A stretch of 38,597 nucleotides of DNA from Methyloceanibacter sp. (lineage in GTDB: Bacteria > Pseudomonadota > Alphaproteobacteria > Rhizobiales > Methyloligellaceae): positions 1-38,597 of the forward strand of contig JARFRF010000162.1 in assembly GCA_029287395.1 (NCBI GenBank), read 5' to 3'. Shown here piece after piece: positions 1-9,482 of the stretch. The stretch's first letter is position 1; each line of letters opens with the position of its first letter. The notes beneath the pieces are model-generated. The model was given only the letters and a program-made list of their open reading frames with translations, did no database searches and was not told where the DNA came from. The position numbers and the translations under genes were made by a program.

Positions 1-89
1 CGCTAGGACTCCGCCGTCCGCGTTTCCCTTTCTTCATATTACAATGTCAAAGAGCCGTCGGAGGTGTGACAGGTGCCGCACTTCCGAAC

Positions 90-231
90 CCCAATGGAAC
101 CAAAAGCTCCGTTGGGAGTCAACGACAGCAAGGGTCAGAACCGGAGCAAGAAGACCCGGAGGATACCCCGCAACTGTCAGTGGGTAGCGCGGTCGCGCAT
201 CGTCCCGCAGGAGGTGGGAGCGACCCGCGCT
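90..231 (+). other. Run of four hairpins, candidate structured RNA of unknown family
   Basis: Four stems follow one another: 90-98 with 108-116 (nine pairs including one G-U, 9-nt loop); 132-136 with 153-157; 164-168 with 182-186; and 186-196 with 220-231 (eleven pairs, one bulged C), which encloses 203-206 with 216-219. The third stem carries CCCCGCAACTGT, a string also typical of cobalamin riboswitches. However, no B12 box or GGGAA core is recognisable, so I do not call a riboswitch. The strand is unknown; plus is given because the next gene is on plus. The pairing was done by eye. Confidence 0.3.
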
Positions 232-385
232 GATCATTACTTAGGGTCTGACTACCTGGGTGTCAATGCCGAAAAAACCGATTTGCTCAAGAAAATCGCC
301 ATCAAGCAGCGTTTCGCAACGACCGCCTCAAACTGGGACCCCGAGGCCACATTCCTGCCCGAATAAGAGGAGATATTTTCATTCG

Positions 386-420
386 TTAACGGCGTGGTAA
401 CCATACTTAACAAGTATGGT
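386..420 (+). promoter_or_regulatory. Possible CtrA-type site overlapping a 9-bp palindrome
   Basis: TTAA at 386-389 and GTAAC at 397-401 are separated by 7 bases, one mismatch from the alphaproteobacterial CtrA consensus TTAA-N7-TTAAC. A perfect 9-bp inverted repeat follows (400-408 and 412-420, spacer AAC) and contains another TTAAC. The site lies about 260 bases upstream of the M23 peptidase gene, a cell-wall enzyme that could plausibly be under cell-cycle control. That regulatory link is inference. Confidence 0.3.
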
Positions 421-600
421 GGGGATGAAGCGCCGAGGGGGATTGACCAGGATCTAGACAGCTTCCATCTCACCGTCAATAATCGATGTAGTTGGCCGTT
501 TTGTGCGGTCGTGTGAGATCAGGAACGCCGGGGATCGTGGGAAAGCCACTCGGCACAGAATTCTGACCTCGCTGAGAGGAATCATAGACCGCTTCGGCTG

Positions 601-660
601 TTGGTCGCCTGAGGGAAATCGGGAAATGCGCTTCGGTTAGAAGCGCAGGGCGACAGCCAA
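601..660 (+). promoter_or_regulatory. Nested stem-loop in the leader of the M23 peptidase gene
   Basis: An 8-bp perfect hairpin (627-634 with 640-647, 5-nt loop) sits inside an outer stem (604-609 with 649-654), extended by 601-603 with 658-660. The structure ends 19 bases before the TTG start codon at 680 and just before the G-rich ribosome-binding stretch at 665-672. No T-tract follows, so it is not a typical intrinsic terminator. It may affect translation of the gene below. Confidence 0.35.
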
Positions 661-679
661 GAAACGGGGGGATTGCGCA

Positions 680-2701
680 TTGTTTAAGCGCCGTGGCGGA
701 TTCGCGCGCCGAAAGCTGGGTCAGGCACTTGTGCCGTCCGCACCCAGAGGACTTCCTACTATTTTCCTTGGCGAAGTATCGCCAGCCAAGACGAAGCGAG
801 AGCTTCCAGCCGTTTACCTCTGTGAGTCCGGTCACGAAGGACCCGCTCACCGCCTTAAGTGGATGGCCAGCACATGTCTTGCCGGCATGGTGGGCGTCTG
901 TCTCATCGGCGTTTCGATTTACGCCTCGATGAACATGTCGGATGGCTCAGGGATGGTGAATTCCATCAAGCGCGCGTCACTCGCAGCGCTTCAGCCGATC
1001 CGCGGCGCCCGGCTTGCCCAGGACGCGCAGAGCGCGGGCGGGCAGAAGGAAGACCGCATTCAAGCCACCTCAGAGGGTTTCGCGAAACGTCAGGTCATCC
1101 ACGACACAGTCGTGGAAGAGCAGGGCGATCGCGAATTCATCACTATCAAGCCTTACCTTCGCATCATCGCCGGGCTTGGCACCGAAAAGTCCGAAGACGC
1201 CAGCCGCCTCCCTCGCTTTAATCCCTTCAAGCTTTATTCCGACTCAACACCTATAGGCGGCGGCGGAGATGCCGTGGACCCCTCGCTGTCCTTGCAGGTG
1301 GATGTTGTTGAGGTCCCAGGCGGGTTGTTGCCCCCAACCGACGATATTGAGCTCGATCCAGAGCAGGTGACCTCGCTGGTCTCGCGCGCCGCAGAGAATT
1401 TCGCATACGCCGAGCGTCCTGAGGCTTTCGCGGGTGGCGCAGGCGAAGCAACCTTGCAGTTGGCCTCCTACCGTCCTGACGAATTAGACCGCCCGCGCTT
1501 TGTCCCAAATACAACCGTCATCCACAAACTGACCGACGAAGACGAAGCCTTCCGCGAGACACAGGTCGCCAATGCCGAGACGAAGCTCATAAGTGTCGGC
1601 AAACGTGACACGCTGCTAGGCGTCATGCTGAACGTCGGGACAACCAAAGAGCTGGCGAACGAACTCGTCGATAGTCTCGACGCCTTGTTCGGACCTGAAG
1701 ACTTGAAGCCCGGCCAAAAGATTGATGTCCGTCTCGTCGAGTCCGAAGCAGACTCCGAGGTCAAGGAGCCGGTCCGCATCAGCATCTTCGACAAAGCCGG
1801 CGAGCATATTGTAACGACGTCGCGCAACCGCGACGGAGACTATTTGGCCTCAACAGTTGCGCCTCTCAACGAAGTCGTCATTACGGCCTCGAACCGGGCT
1901 TCGCTCTACGAGAGCTTTTACGAATCGGCGCTGGAGCACAAACTTCCGGCCGACGTGATCATGAAGCTGCTGCGTGTCCATTCTTACGACGTGGACTTCA
2001 AGCAGAAGGTTCGCTCCGGCGACACATTCGAGGTGTTCTTCGAGGGCGATGGCCCCAGCAGCGACGAAGCCGGCGAGATGCTCTACACGTCCATGACGGT
2101 GGGTGGCGAGACACGTAAGTTCTACCGCTTCCGCACCCCGGACAATACGATCGACTTCTATGACGAGCACGGATCCAGCGCGAAGAAGTTTCTGATGCGC
2201 AACCCGGTTAAGGGTGGCCGCTTCACTTCTGGGTTCGGCAACCGCCGCCATCCCTTGCTGCGCCGCATTCGCATGCACACAGGCGTCGATTGGGCCGCTC
2301 CCACCGGCACGCCGATCCTGGCCGCCGGCGACGGCACGATCGAAATGGCCGAGCGGCATGGCGGATATGGCAACTACATTCGCATCCGACATGCCAACGG
2401 TTTTGCTACCGCCTACGGCCATATGGTGCGCTTTGCACCGGGCTCGAAGCCTGGCGCCCGCGTGAAGCAGGGTCAGATTATCGGCTATGTGGGATCGACT
2501 GGCCGTTCCACCGGCCCCCACCTTCACTACGAAGTCTTGGTCAACAATAAGTTCGTGAATCCCATGACCATCGCCGTGCCGCGCGGCCTCGAGCTTGAAG
2601 GGCGCACACTCGCAGCCTTCCATAAGGAACGCCGCCGGATCGATTCTCTGATGGAACTCGACCCCGTCACCAACCGCATCGCCCAAGCCAACATTCAGTA
2701 G
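680..2701 (+). CDS. M23 family metallopeptidase (LytM-type), membrane anchored
   Basis: This is a predicted murein endopeptidase of 673 residues that would cut peptide cross-links in the periplasm. A single transmembrane segment lies at about residues 61-85. It is followed by a long linker and a LysM/OapA-like stretch around residues 310-355 (VGKRDTLLGVML, then LKPGQKIDVRL). The C-terminal M23 domain covers about residues 510-635. It keeps the zinc ligands His533 and Asp537 (HTGVD) and the HLH motif at 614-616, so it should be active rather than a degenerate LytM activator. The start is a TTG preceded by a GGGGGGA stretch; the next in-frame ATG (at 863) would begin at the edge of the membrane segment. 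A folded leader precedes the start. It is a monocistronic gene facing a pseudogene. The family is certain; the exact start is less so. Confidence 0.9.
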   Translation: MFKRRGGFARRKLGQALVPSAPRGLPTIFLGEVSPAKTKRELPAVYLCESGHEGPAHRLKWMASTCLAGMVGVCLIGVSIYASMNMSDGSGMVNSIKRASLAALQPIRGARLAQDAQSAGGQKEDRIQATSEGFAKRQVIHDTVVEEQGDREFITIKPYLRIIAGLGTEKSEDASRLPRFNPFKLYSDSTPIGGGGDAVDPSLSLQVDVVEVPGGLLPPTDDIELDPEQVTSLVSRAAENFAYAERPEAFAGGAGEATLQLASYRPDELDRPRFVPNTTVIHKLTDEDEAFRETQVANAETKLISVGKRDTLLGVMLNVGTTKELANELVDSLDALFGPEDLKPGQKIDVRLVESEADSEVKEPVRISIFDKAGEHIVTTSRNRDGDYLASTVAPLNEVVITASNRASLYESFYESALEHKLPADVIMKLLRVHSYDVDFKQKVRSGDTFEVFFEGDGPSSDEAGEMLYTSMTVGGETRKFYRFRTPDNTIDFYDEHGSSAKKFLMRNPVKGGRFTSGFGNRRHPLLRRIRMHTGVDWAAPTGTPILAAGDGTIEMAERHGGYGNYIRIRHANGFATAYGHMVRFAPGSKPGARVKQGQIIGYVGSTGRSTGPHLHYEVLVNNKFVNPMTIAVPRGLELEGRTLAAFHKERRRIDSLMELDPVTNRIAQANIQ

Positions 2702-2786
2702 CGTCTCTCTACTGCATTGTCGGCTTGCTTGTTTGCCCTACCGCTTCGCTGATTGAGTGCTCGAGAGTGGCCTTATCGTCCAGCCA

Positions 2787-3438
2787 CTAAACCAGCGGCC
2801 AGGCATCGGAGATCGGCCCAAGCTTCTCCTTCTGCACGTCGAACTCCAAGCGGGGCACTGCACCCCAGCGGATCGTGAATACGAACACTGTCTCGAAGTC
2901 GCTGTTAGGCCGATGCGGCACGACATCGTTAATGCCGAAGCGGTCGAACATGACCCGCGTGAATTCAACCAGATCGATGTGCTCCCAGCCGAGATATATC
3001 GTGGCTGCGCGATAAAGCGGGGCCAGTAGCGTGTCCGCCAGCAGTTCAGGGTCATTGCAGGGCAGCTGCGTGTCGACCGGCACGCCAAAGCGCACCGCCC
3101 GTCGGTGCGATCGTGAGGAGCGGCCGCACGCAATCATAGCGCTGCCCATCGCCGTGGAACTCCGTCACCTTCACCGATGGATTGGGCGCAAAAATATAGT
3201 CCGGGGGCAGAAAATGTGCGGCGAAATAATCCGGCAGTTTGAGTGCTCGATTGAGCCCACGGCAGCTCAAGAGCCCAAGACCCTGCGCCGGCTTCTCACC
3301 ACGCCGGATGAAGACTAGCGTTTGGGTGCTCTCGCTTCGTCAGTCGCTTCGCGATTCGTCCGAAGCCTCGCCGCGCACGCCGTCTTGCGCCATGGTCGCC
3401 GGCCCGAGATCTGAGCCATCGATTCCGCGCTTCATCAT
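2787..3438 (-). pseudogene. Decayed histidine phosphatase family gene
   Basis: The minus strand encodes a protein resembling the histidine phosphatase (phosphoglycerate-mutase-like) superfamily, but in broken form. An ATG at 3438 with a GGAGGG site upstream leads into an in-frame TGA at 3340-3342. After it the frame reads LVFIRRGEKPAQGLG, where active members have RHGE, so the catalytic histidine is replaced by arginine. A second break is at the CCC run 3098-3100 (GGG in the sense strand): one extra base shifts the frame from the TIAPT part into VRFGVPVDTQLP, which then runs to a TAG at 2787. Downstream, WEHIDLVEF retains the second conserved histidine region. Three independent lesions make this a true pseudogene rather than a sequencing slip. 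The original substrate is unknown. Confidence 0.75.
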
Positions 3439-3566
3439 CCCCGCCCTCCAATCAGGACCTAGATCGCGAGAGAAGAGTTTAGCATGTGTCGCTGATCAGA
3501 GAACGCACAGAGCGCCCCCTTGTCGCGCTCGGACCGGAGCGGCGCATGGCAATAACCGCCTTGCTC

Positions 3567-6167
3567 CTAAGCCGCCTCTTTCGCGGTCTCACCATTGAAG
3601 GTCAGTTCACCGTCGCGGACGGAGACATTGACTGTTTCGCCGTCGCGGACCTTGCCTTCCAAGATCATCTCGGCCATAGGGTCTTGAACGTATTTCTGGA
3701 TCACGCGCTTTAGGGGCCGTGCACCGTATGCGGGGTCGTAACCCTTATTGCCGAGCCAGGTCTTCGCCGTGTCGTCGAGATTTAGCGTGATCTTGCGATC
3801 GGCCAGCAGTTTTTGCAGACGTTGCATCTGTATGTCGACGATGTTCGACATATGCTCGCGGCGCAGGCGATGGAACAGGATGATCTCGTCCACCCGGTTC
3901 AAGAACTCGGGCCGGAAATGGGACCTCACCACTTCCATGACTTGTTCTTCGACGGCGTCGGAGTCTTCGCCTTCCGCCTGATTGACCAGATATTCGGAGC
4001 CGAGGTTCGACGTCATGATGATCAGCGTGTTGCGAAAATCGACTGTGCGCCCCTGCCCGTCCGTGAGCCGTCCATCGTCCAGCACTTGCAGGAGAACATT
4101 GAAAACGTCCGGGTGCGCCTTTTCGATCTCGTCGAAGAGGATCACTTGATAAGGGCGTCGACGGACGGCCTCGGTCAGCGCGCCACCTTCCTCGTAACCC
4201 ACATAGCCTGGAGGCGCACCGATTAGCCGCGCTACCGCGTGCTTCTCCAAGTACTCCGACATATCAATGCGCAAGATCGCGCTTTCGTCATCGAACAGAA
4301 ACTCGGCGAGCGCGCGTGAGAGCTCCGTCTTGCCGACACCCGTCGGCCCTAAGAACATGAAAGAGCCCAGCGGTCGATTCGGGTCTTGAAGGCCGGCGCG
4401 GCTGCGGCGAACGGCAGTGGACACGGCCTTCACGGCCTCCTCCTGGCCAACCACGCGCTTGGCAATCTCGTTTTCCATAGCGAGCAGCTTCTCGCGCTCA
4501 CCTTCCAGCATCTTGTCGACAGGGATGCCTGTCCAGCGCGAGACCACGGCCGCGATCATATCGGGCTCGACAACCTCTTGGGCCAGAGCGCCCGTGGCGG
4601 ACTCGCTCTCTTCCTGGCTTTTCAGCTTGGCTTCAAGATCGGGAATGACGCCGTAGGCCAACTCGCCGGCCTTAGCGAGGTCGCCTTCGCGCTGAGCCTT
4701 CTCGAGCTGGATGCGTGCCGCATCGAGGTCTTCCTTGATCTTCTGCTCGCCTGCGAGCTTGTCCTTCTCTTCTTGCCAGCGCTGGCTCAGCGCATTGGCG
4801 CTCTCCTCAAGATTGACGATCTCCTTCTCAAGTTTCTCGAGGCGATCCTTGGAGGCGGTGTCTGTTTCCTTCTTCAAGGCCTCGCGCTCGATCTTGAGCT
4901 GCATGAGGCGCCGATCCATCTCGTCCAGCTCCTCGGGCTTAGAGTCCACCTGCATCCGCAACCGCGAAGAAGCTTCATCGACCAAGTCGATCGCCTTATC
5001 TGGCAGGAAGCGGTCGGTGATGTAGCGGTTGGAGAGCGTTGCCGCCGTTACGAGCGCCGCATCGGAAATGCGGACGCCGTGATGTAATTCGTACTTTTCC
5101 TTCAGACCACGGAGGATCGAGATCGTATCCTCGACCGTGGGCTCGCCCACAAACACCGGCTGGAAGCGCCGCGCAAGCGCTGCATCCTTTTCCACATGCT
5201 TACGATACTCTTCGAGCGTAGTGGCGCCGACGCAATGAAGCTCACCGCGCGCGAGCGCGGGCTTGAGGAGGTTCGATGCATCCATCGCGCCGTCTGTCTT
5301 GCCGGCACCAACAAGCGTGTGCATCTCGTCGATGAAGAGTACAATCTGGCCTTCCGCGGCCTCGATCTCCGACAGGACGGCTTTCAGCCGCTCCTCAAAC
5401 TCGCCACGATACTTGGCGCCCGCGATCAGGGCACCCATGTCGAGCGATAGAACCTTCTTGTCTTTCAGGCTCTCCGGCACGTCGCCTTTGACGATGCGCT
5501 GGGCCAGGCCCTCCACAATCGCAGTCTTGCCAACGCCTGGCTCGCCGATCAGCACTGGGTTGTTCTTGGTGCGGCGAGAAAGAACCTGGATCGTACGTCG
5601 GATTTCCTCATCGCGCCCGATGACCGGGTCCATCTCGCCCTTCTCGGCGGCTTCGGTGAAATCCCGCGTGTACTTCTTCAGTGCGTCATATTGCTGTTCC
5701 GCGCCCGCACTGTCGGCGGTTCTGCCCTTGCGCAAATCGTTGATTGCTTCGTTGAGGCTCTGGGGCGTGATGCCAGCCTCTTTGAGTATGGCCGCCGTTT
5801 CGCCTTCACCCGCGAGGCTCAGCGCTTGCAGCGCGCGCTCAACGGTCACGAAACTATCGCCGGCTTTGGTCGCCATCTGCTCAGCTTGGTCGAGGACCCG
5901 TCCCAACGCTGGCGTCATCTGGGGCGCCTGGGCGCCTGATCCCGAAACCTTTGGCAACTTGGCTAGCGCGGCATCGGTGCGAGCAAGCGCTGATTTTGGG
6001 TCACCACCGGCACGGGCGATAAGCCCAGCGGCCAATCCCTGTTCGTCGTCCAGCAACGCCTTCAGAAAGTGCTCGGGCGTGACTTGCGGGTTGCCGTCTC
6101 GCAGCGCAATCGTCTGCGCGGCCTGCAAGAATCCCTTCAAGCGGTCGGAGAGTTTCTCGAAATCCAT
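3567..6167 (-). CDS. clpB: ATP-dependent disaggregase ClpB
   Basis: This cytoplasmic Hsp100 chaperone threads aggregated proteins through a hexameric AAA+ ring and works with DnaK/DnaJ. At 866 residues it is the usual ClpB length. It has the N-terminal Clp repeats (residues 1-145), a first AAA+ module with Walker A GEPGVGKT at 208-215 and Walker [10 protein letters not shown], the ClpB coiled-coil middle domain (about 405-530), and a second AAA+ module with GPTGVGKTE near residue 607 and [10 protein letters not shown]. The ClpP-binding tripeptide loop of ClpA/ClpX is not evident, as expected for ClpB. The ATG is preceded by AAAGAGGGA. I could not find a convincing heat-shock sigma-32 promoter in the 325 bases upstream. 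Confidence 0.97.
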   Translation of the reverse strand: MDFEKLSDRLKGFLQAAQTIALRDGNPQVTPEHFLKALLDDEQGLAAGLIARAGGDPKSALARTDAALAKLPKVSGSGAQAPQMTPALGRVLDQAEQMATKAGDSFVTVERALQALSLAGEGETAAILKEAGITPQSLNEAINDLRKGRTADSAGAEQQYDALKKYTRDFTEAAEKGEMDPVIGRDEEIRRTIQVLSRRTKNNPVLIGEPGVGKTAIVEGLAQRIVKGDVPESLKDKKVLSLDMGALIAGAKYRGEFEERLKAVLSEIEAAEGQIVLFIDEMHTLVGAGKTDGAMDASNLLKPALARGELHCVGATTLEEYRKHVEKDAALARRFQPVFVGEPTVEDTISILRGLKEKYELHHGVRISDAALVTAATLSNRYITDRFLPDKAIDLVDEASSRLRMQVDSKPEELDEMDRRLMQLKIEREALKKETDTASKDRLEKLEKEIVNLEESANALSQRWQEEKDKLAGEQKIKEDLDAARIQLEKAQREGDLAKAGELAYGVIPDLEAKLKSQEESESATGALAQEVVEPDMIAAVVSRWTGIPVDKMLEGEREKLLAMENEIAKRVVGQEEAVKAVSTAVRRSRAGLQDPNRPLGSFMFLGPTGVGKTELSRALAEFLFDDESAILRIDMSEYLEKHAVARLIGAPPGYVGYEEGGALTEAVRRRPYQVILFDEIEKAHPDVFNVLLQVLDDGRLTDGQGRTVDFRNTLIIMTSNLGSEYLVNQAEGEDSDAVEEQVMEVVRSHFRPEFLNRVDEIILFHRLRREHMSNIVDIQMQRLQKLLADRKITLNLDDTAKTWLGNKGYDPAYGARPLKRVIQKYVQDPMAEMILEGKVRDGETVNVSVRDGELTFNGETAKEAA

Positions 6168-6492
6168 GTCTATCCCTCTTTAGGCGGCCAAGAGCGAGGG
6201 TGGGCCTGAATTGATAAATCGGGGTGGGCACCACTGAGCATGCGCAAAACCAGTGATGTATACCCGTGCATATAGCGATGGTTTTCTAAGAAAAGAAGAG
6301 GCCTACACGATCCGCTGCCACAAAATTTGGCACGCGATAAGGGAATATATCGCGTTCCGGGATCGGCGCTCGTTGGGATCTCGAAGTGGTGCTTGGCGCG
6401 ACGTTCGCTCGTTTTTCCCGCCTTGCTCAGGTCATGCAGAAGGTTTCCTGAACAGTCACGGCCGGTCGAGACACGAGAATGACGATCCTAAG
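6168..6492. other. 325-base intergenic stretch, no gene seen
   Basis: This lies between the clpB start and the DUF4167 stop, both on the minus strand. I see no supported reading frame, RNA gene or clear terminator. It should contain the clpB promoter. The C-rich motif CCCCGATTTA in the minus strand (near 6217-6226) resembles a sigma-32 -10 element, but no CTTGAA-like -35 stands at the right distance. Confidence 0.4.
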
Positions 6493-7077
6493 CTAGCTTA
6501 CAGCGCTCGAGGCGCTCTCGCTCTCGTCTGCTGCCCCTGCATCGACAGGCTGCTCCGCACCATTGTTCTCTGCTGCGGCAGTTGGTTCAGAACCGCCATT
6601 CGCGTCTGGTGAAGCTTGCGCGTCGTTGGCCGCATGAGCTCCATTACGTCGCTGCCGGCCACGACCGCGGCCACGCGCTGCGGACGGCGCGCCACCAGCG
6701 TCGTTGGACGCTGACCCGGACGCCTCTGTGGCATCACCCTCAGCGCTGTCACTGGGATCCTGCCGCCCACGGCCAGTGCTGCCATTGGCCTGTTGCCCCT
6801 GAGACTGTTCACCGGCCTGTGGCGCGGCGGCGGCCTGCGTGTGAGCCGCCATGATGATGCGATTGTAGTGCTCGGCGTACTGGAGATAGCTCTCTGCCGT
6901 AACCGAGTCGCCTGAGGCCAACGCGTCCCGAGCAAGCGACATATACTTCTCGGCGACGTGGGATGCGGTGCCGCGAATTTTCACGTCCGGTCCGTTGGAC
7001 TCATAGTTCCGCGCCAGTGGATTCTGGGGCTTACGGCTGCGGCCACGCCCCCTGCGATTCTGCTGTCCTTGCCTCAT
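6493..7077 (-). CDS. DUF4167 domain-containing protein
   Basis: A 194-residue protein typical of alphaproteobacteria and of unknown function. The N-terminal DUF4167 domain (about residues 1-75) begins with a very basic segment (QNRRGRGRSRKPQNPLARNYES) and continues with a conserved helical part (HVAEKYMSLARDALASGD, then SYLQYAEHYNRI). The basic start suggests nucleic acid or ribosome contact, but this is inference. The rest is a low-complexity tail rich in Ala, Gly, Ser, Asp and Glu, with a second Arg/Gly patch (ARGRGRGRQRRNG) near residue 140. It follows prmC in the same direction after a 376-base gap, so it probably has its own promoter. The ATG is the natural start. Confidence 0.88.
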   Translation of the reverse strand: MRQGQQNRRGRGRSRKPQNPLARNYESNGPDVKIRGTASHVAEKYMSLARDALASGDSVTAESYLQYAEHYNRIIMAAHTQAAAAPQAGEQSQGQQANGSTGRGRQDPSDSAEGDATEASGSASNDAGGAPSAARGRGRGRQRRNGAHAANDAQASPDANGGSEPTAAAENNGAEQPVDAGAADESESASSAVS

Positions 7078-7453
7078 AAGCCTTATTCACCTGATTGGCG
7101 GCATATGCGCCGCACTCATCACTCCCTAGTCAATAGTCATCGGTCAAAACCAGCCCGGACACGCGGGGCGCCCATGAAGCCAGCTTGGCCTTACTCAAAT
7201 TCTCGGCGGTTCGTTTTCTTGCTGCCTTGCCTCAGTCGGTTCTCGGCACGAAGTGAAATGCTTTCAGAGCTAACACTGTGTCGGCAAATTTGTTTTGCGA
7301 TACGACGGACCACGAACGGCTCGAGAGGCGCTTGCGCCTGTCAATCGAGGTTCTGAATGGATATCCGCAGCGTTGCTACGCAACCGGCGAGGCCAAATCC
7401 CTGCTGCATCTCGCCATATAGTCTGATTTCTTTCTTCGAACCTAGCCTGAACA
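7078..7453. other. 376-base intergenic stretch, no gene seen
   Basis: This lies between prmC (ends 7454) and the DUF4167 gene (starts 7077). I find no supportable coding frame, tRNA or clear hairpin terminator. It presumably contains the promoter of the DUF4167 gene on the minus strand. Confidence 0.4.
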
Positions 7454-8374
7454 TCACGATTTTCCAAGCATATTTTTGGCTCGCTCCGCAGGCGAAACTT
7501 CCACATTTTCTGGTAACTTTGCGCTGACACAGCGGGGCAGACCCGCAAGATCTTCATGAACGGCATCGGTGCTGACGACAAGCCCTTCCGCACGAAAAAT
7601 GTCTGATACTTCTTGGGCTTGGTGACATCCAATCTCAACCACCAGCGCGCCACCAGGCCTTAGGAAACGCGCTGCTGCGGCAGCCATGCGCCGATATGCA
7701 TCCAGGCCATCGATACCGCCGTCTAGGGCTGTTCTCGGGTCGTGCCGGGCAACCTCTGGCGCAAGTTCTTCGATCTCGGAGCTTGGGATATAGGGTGGGT
7801 TGGAGACGACGAGGTCGTAGTTGCCGGTCAGCCCATCAAACCAGTTCGCTGCCACAAATTTTGCACGATCAGAAACGCCGAGACTCACTGCGTTCCCCTG
7901 GGCGAGCGCCAAGGCGCCGGGGCTGATGTCGGTTCCGACCCCCGTTGCTTGGGGCAACTCGGCGAGCAGCGAGATCAGGATACAGCCGGATCCGGTCCCT
8001 AAATCCAAAACGCGCAGATTGCGATTGGCAACCTCATCGTCTCTTAAAATTCCCAACACCGCAGACACCACTGTCTCAGTATCGGGCCGGGGGTCTAACG
8101 TACTCGGGTCAATTCTGAAATCTCGCCCATAGAACTCGCGAACGCCACGAATGCGGGCGACTGGCTCACCCGCCAAGCGGCGGGAAACGTAAGCGTCAAG
8201 TCGGATTTCGCATGATGCGCTCAACGGCTCGCACCCGTTTGCAATAATCGATTCCAGAGTGAGCCCCGTGGCCGTTCCCAGTAGCACCCGCGCATCAAGT
8301 TCCGGGGAGGCTATCCCACCTTGACGCAAAATCCGCGCGGCGCGGGTCTGGGCTGACTGGAAGCTCAAGCTCAC
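7454..8374 (-). CDS. prmC: Peptide chain release factor N5-glutamine methyltransferase PrmC
   Basis: PrmC (HemK) uses S-adenosylmethionine to methylate the glutamine of the GGQ motif in RF1 and RF2, which speeds translation termination. The 306-residue protein has the N-terminal helical domain (about 1-85), the SAM-binding motif [10 protein letters not shown] near residue 121, and the substrate-binding NPPY motif at 192-195. It starts with GTG at 8374, which overlaps the prfA stop codon by four bases (GTGA), so it is translationally coupled to the gene for its own substrate. This prfA-prmC pairing is widely conserved. The C-terminal tail ([18 protein letters not shown]) extends somewhat past the methyltransferase fold. 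Confidence 0.95.
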   Translation of the reverse strand: MSLSFQSAQTRAARILRQGGIASPELDARVLLGTATGLTLESIIANGCEPLSASCEIRLDAYVSRRLAGEPVARIRGVREFYGRDFRIDPSTLDPRPDTETVVSAVLGILRDDEVANRNLRVLDLGTGSGCILISLLAELPQATGVGTDISPGALALAQGNAVSLGVSDRAKFVAANWFDGLTGNYDLVVSNPPYIPSSEIEELAPEVARHDPRTALDGGIDGLDAYRRMAAAAARFLRPGGALVVEIGCHQAQEVSDIFRAEGLVVSTDAVHEDLAGLPRCVSAKLPENVEVSPAERAKNMLGKS

Positions 8375-9462
8375 GCGTTGCCCTCCTCCATGGCCGCAAG
8401 CTGACTAGCCTGATCCTCCGTAGTCAGAGCATCAACAATTTCATCCAGCGCTTGCTCGCCTTCCAAAATTAGTTGCAGCTGGTGCGAAGTCAGACCAATG
8501 CGATGGTCAGTCACTCGACCCTGAGGAAAATTGTAAGTGCGGATGCGCTGCGACCGGTCACCGGATCCGATCTGGCTACGCCGGTCCTGTGCCCGCTCAG
8601 CGTCGCGCTTCTGCCGCTCCAGATCGTAGAGCCGAGCGCTCAGCACCTTCATGGCCTTGGCTCGGTTCTTGTGCTGAGACTTCTCGTCTTGCTGGATGAC
8701 GACGAGGCCTGTGGGCAAATGGGTAATACGTACAGCGCTATCGGTGGTGTTTACGGATTGTCCGCCGGGTCCGCTTGCTCGAAACACATCGACTCGTAAA
8801 TCCTTATCGTCGATTTGGACGTCTACATCCTCGGCTTCCGGCAGGACGGCAACCGTTGCGGCGGACGTATGGATCCGTCCCTGGGCCTCGGTTTGCGGAA
8901 CGCGCTGAACGCGGTGAACGCCGGATTCGTACTTCATCCGAGCGAACACCCCTTTGCCCGAGACATTGGCAATGATTTCCTTGTAGCCCCCGGTCGCCCC
9001 CTCGTTTGCCGAAATGACATTGACCTTCCAACCATGGCGGTCAGCGAAACGCTGGTACATCCGGTAAAGATCGCCAGCGAACAGCGCCGCTTCGTCCCCG
9101 CCAGTGCCCGCACGTAATTCTAGGATAGCACTCTTGTCGTCTGCGTCGTCCTTAGGCAGAAGCTGAATCTTGAGCTGCTGCTCGAGGTCCTCAATGGTGC
9201 TCTCGACACCACTGACCTCCTCTTCCGCCAATAGTTTCATCTCCGCGTCGGCGTCGCTATCTCCCAATATTTCCTGCAGGCCCTCGTGCTCGGTTTGCGC
9301 TTGCCGCAGGGCGTTTATCGTCCCAACAATCGGGTCGAGATCGGAGTACTCCTTGGAAAGTTGCGCATAGCTCTCCGCGTCAGCGCCGGAGGCAAGTTCG
9401 CCTTGAATGGCTTCCCAACGGGCGACGAGCTTGTCGAGCTTCTCAGCAGGAATCGTAGTCAT
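8371..9462 (-). CDS. prfA: Peptide chain release factor 1
   Basis: RF1 recognises UAA and UAG at the ribosomal A site and triggers peptide release. At 363 residues it is near the usual length. It shows the coiled N-terminal domain (about 1-100), the codon-reading domain and the catalytic GGQ motif at residues 233-235 within [11 protein letters not shown]. The stop codon overlaps the GTG start of prmC. The gene lies about 20 bases downstream of the stop of the HTH membrane protein on the same strand and may be transcribed with it. The ATG start is well supported by the family-typical N-terminus ([17 protein letters not shown]). Confidence 0.97.
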   Translation of the reverse strand: MTTIPAEKLDKLVARWEAIQGELASGADAESYAQLSKEYSDLDPIVGTINALRQAQTEHEGLQEILGDSDADAEMKLLAEEEVSGVESTIEDLEQQLKIQLLPKDDADDKSAILELRAGTGGDEAALFAGDLYRMYQRFADRHGWKVNVISANEGATGGYKEIIANVSGKGVFARMKYESGVHRVQRVPQTEAQGRIHTSAATVAVLPEAEDVDVQIDDKDLRVDVFRASGPGGQSVNTTDSAVRITHLPTGLVVIQQDEKSQHKNRAKAMKVLSARLYDLERQKRDAERAQDRRSQIGSGDRSQRIRTYNFPQGRVTDHRIGLTSHQLQLILEGEQALDEIVDALTTEDQASQLAAMEEGNA

Positions 9463-9482
9463 AGCGATCGATGAACGAGGTC

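Larger units (their letters stand above)
1..679. other. 680-base leader without a convincing gene
   Basis: I see no supportable protein gene here. The open frames present match no family I know and run across strong inverted repeats. The stretch holds a series of hairpins (90-231), a CtrA-like motif with a 9-bp palindrome (386-420), and a nested stem-loop (601-660) just before the M23 peptidase start. The window begins inside this stretch, so a feature truncated at its left edge cannot be excluded. Confidence 0.5.

Noticed and set aside
131-210. Cobalamin riboswitch suggested by CCCCGCAACTGT
   Set aside because: No B12 box (AGCCAGGAGACC-like), no GGGAA core and no cobalamin gene directly downstream; one matching string is not enough.
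73-366. 97-residue plus-strand frame near the left end
   Set aside because: The protein matches nothing I know, and the frame runs through four strong hairpins; non-coding structure explains the region better, though this is not certain.
1850-2686. 278-residue minus-strand frame opposite the M23 peptidase
   Set aside because: It lies wholly within the conserved peptidase gene and shows no recognisable domain; it is a shadow frame of a GC-rich gene.
5263-6183. 306-residue plus-strand frame opposite clpB
   Set aside because: It covers the conserved first AAA+ module of ClpB in antisense, is Ser/Arg/Ala-rich and has no domain; it is a shadow frame.
6168-6260. Sigma-32 heat-shock promoter for clpB
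   Set aside because: CCCCGATTTA resembles a -10 element, but no CTTG-type -35 stands at the required distance.
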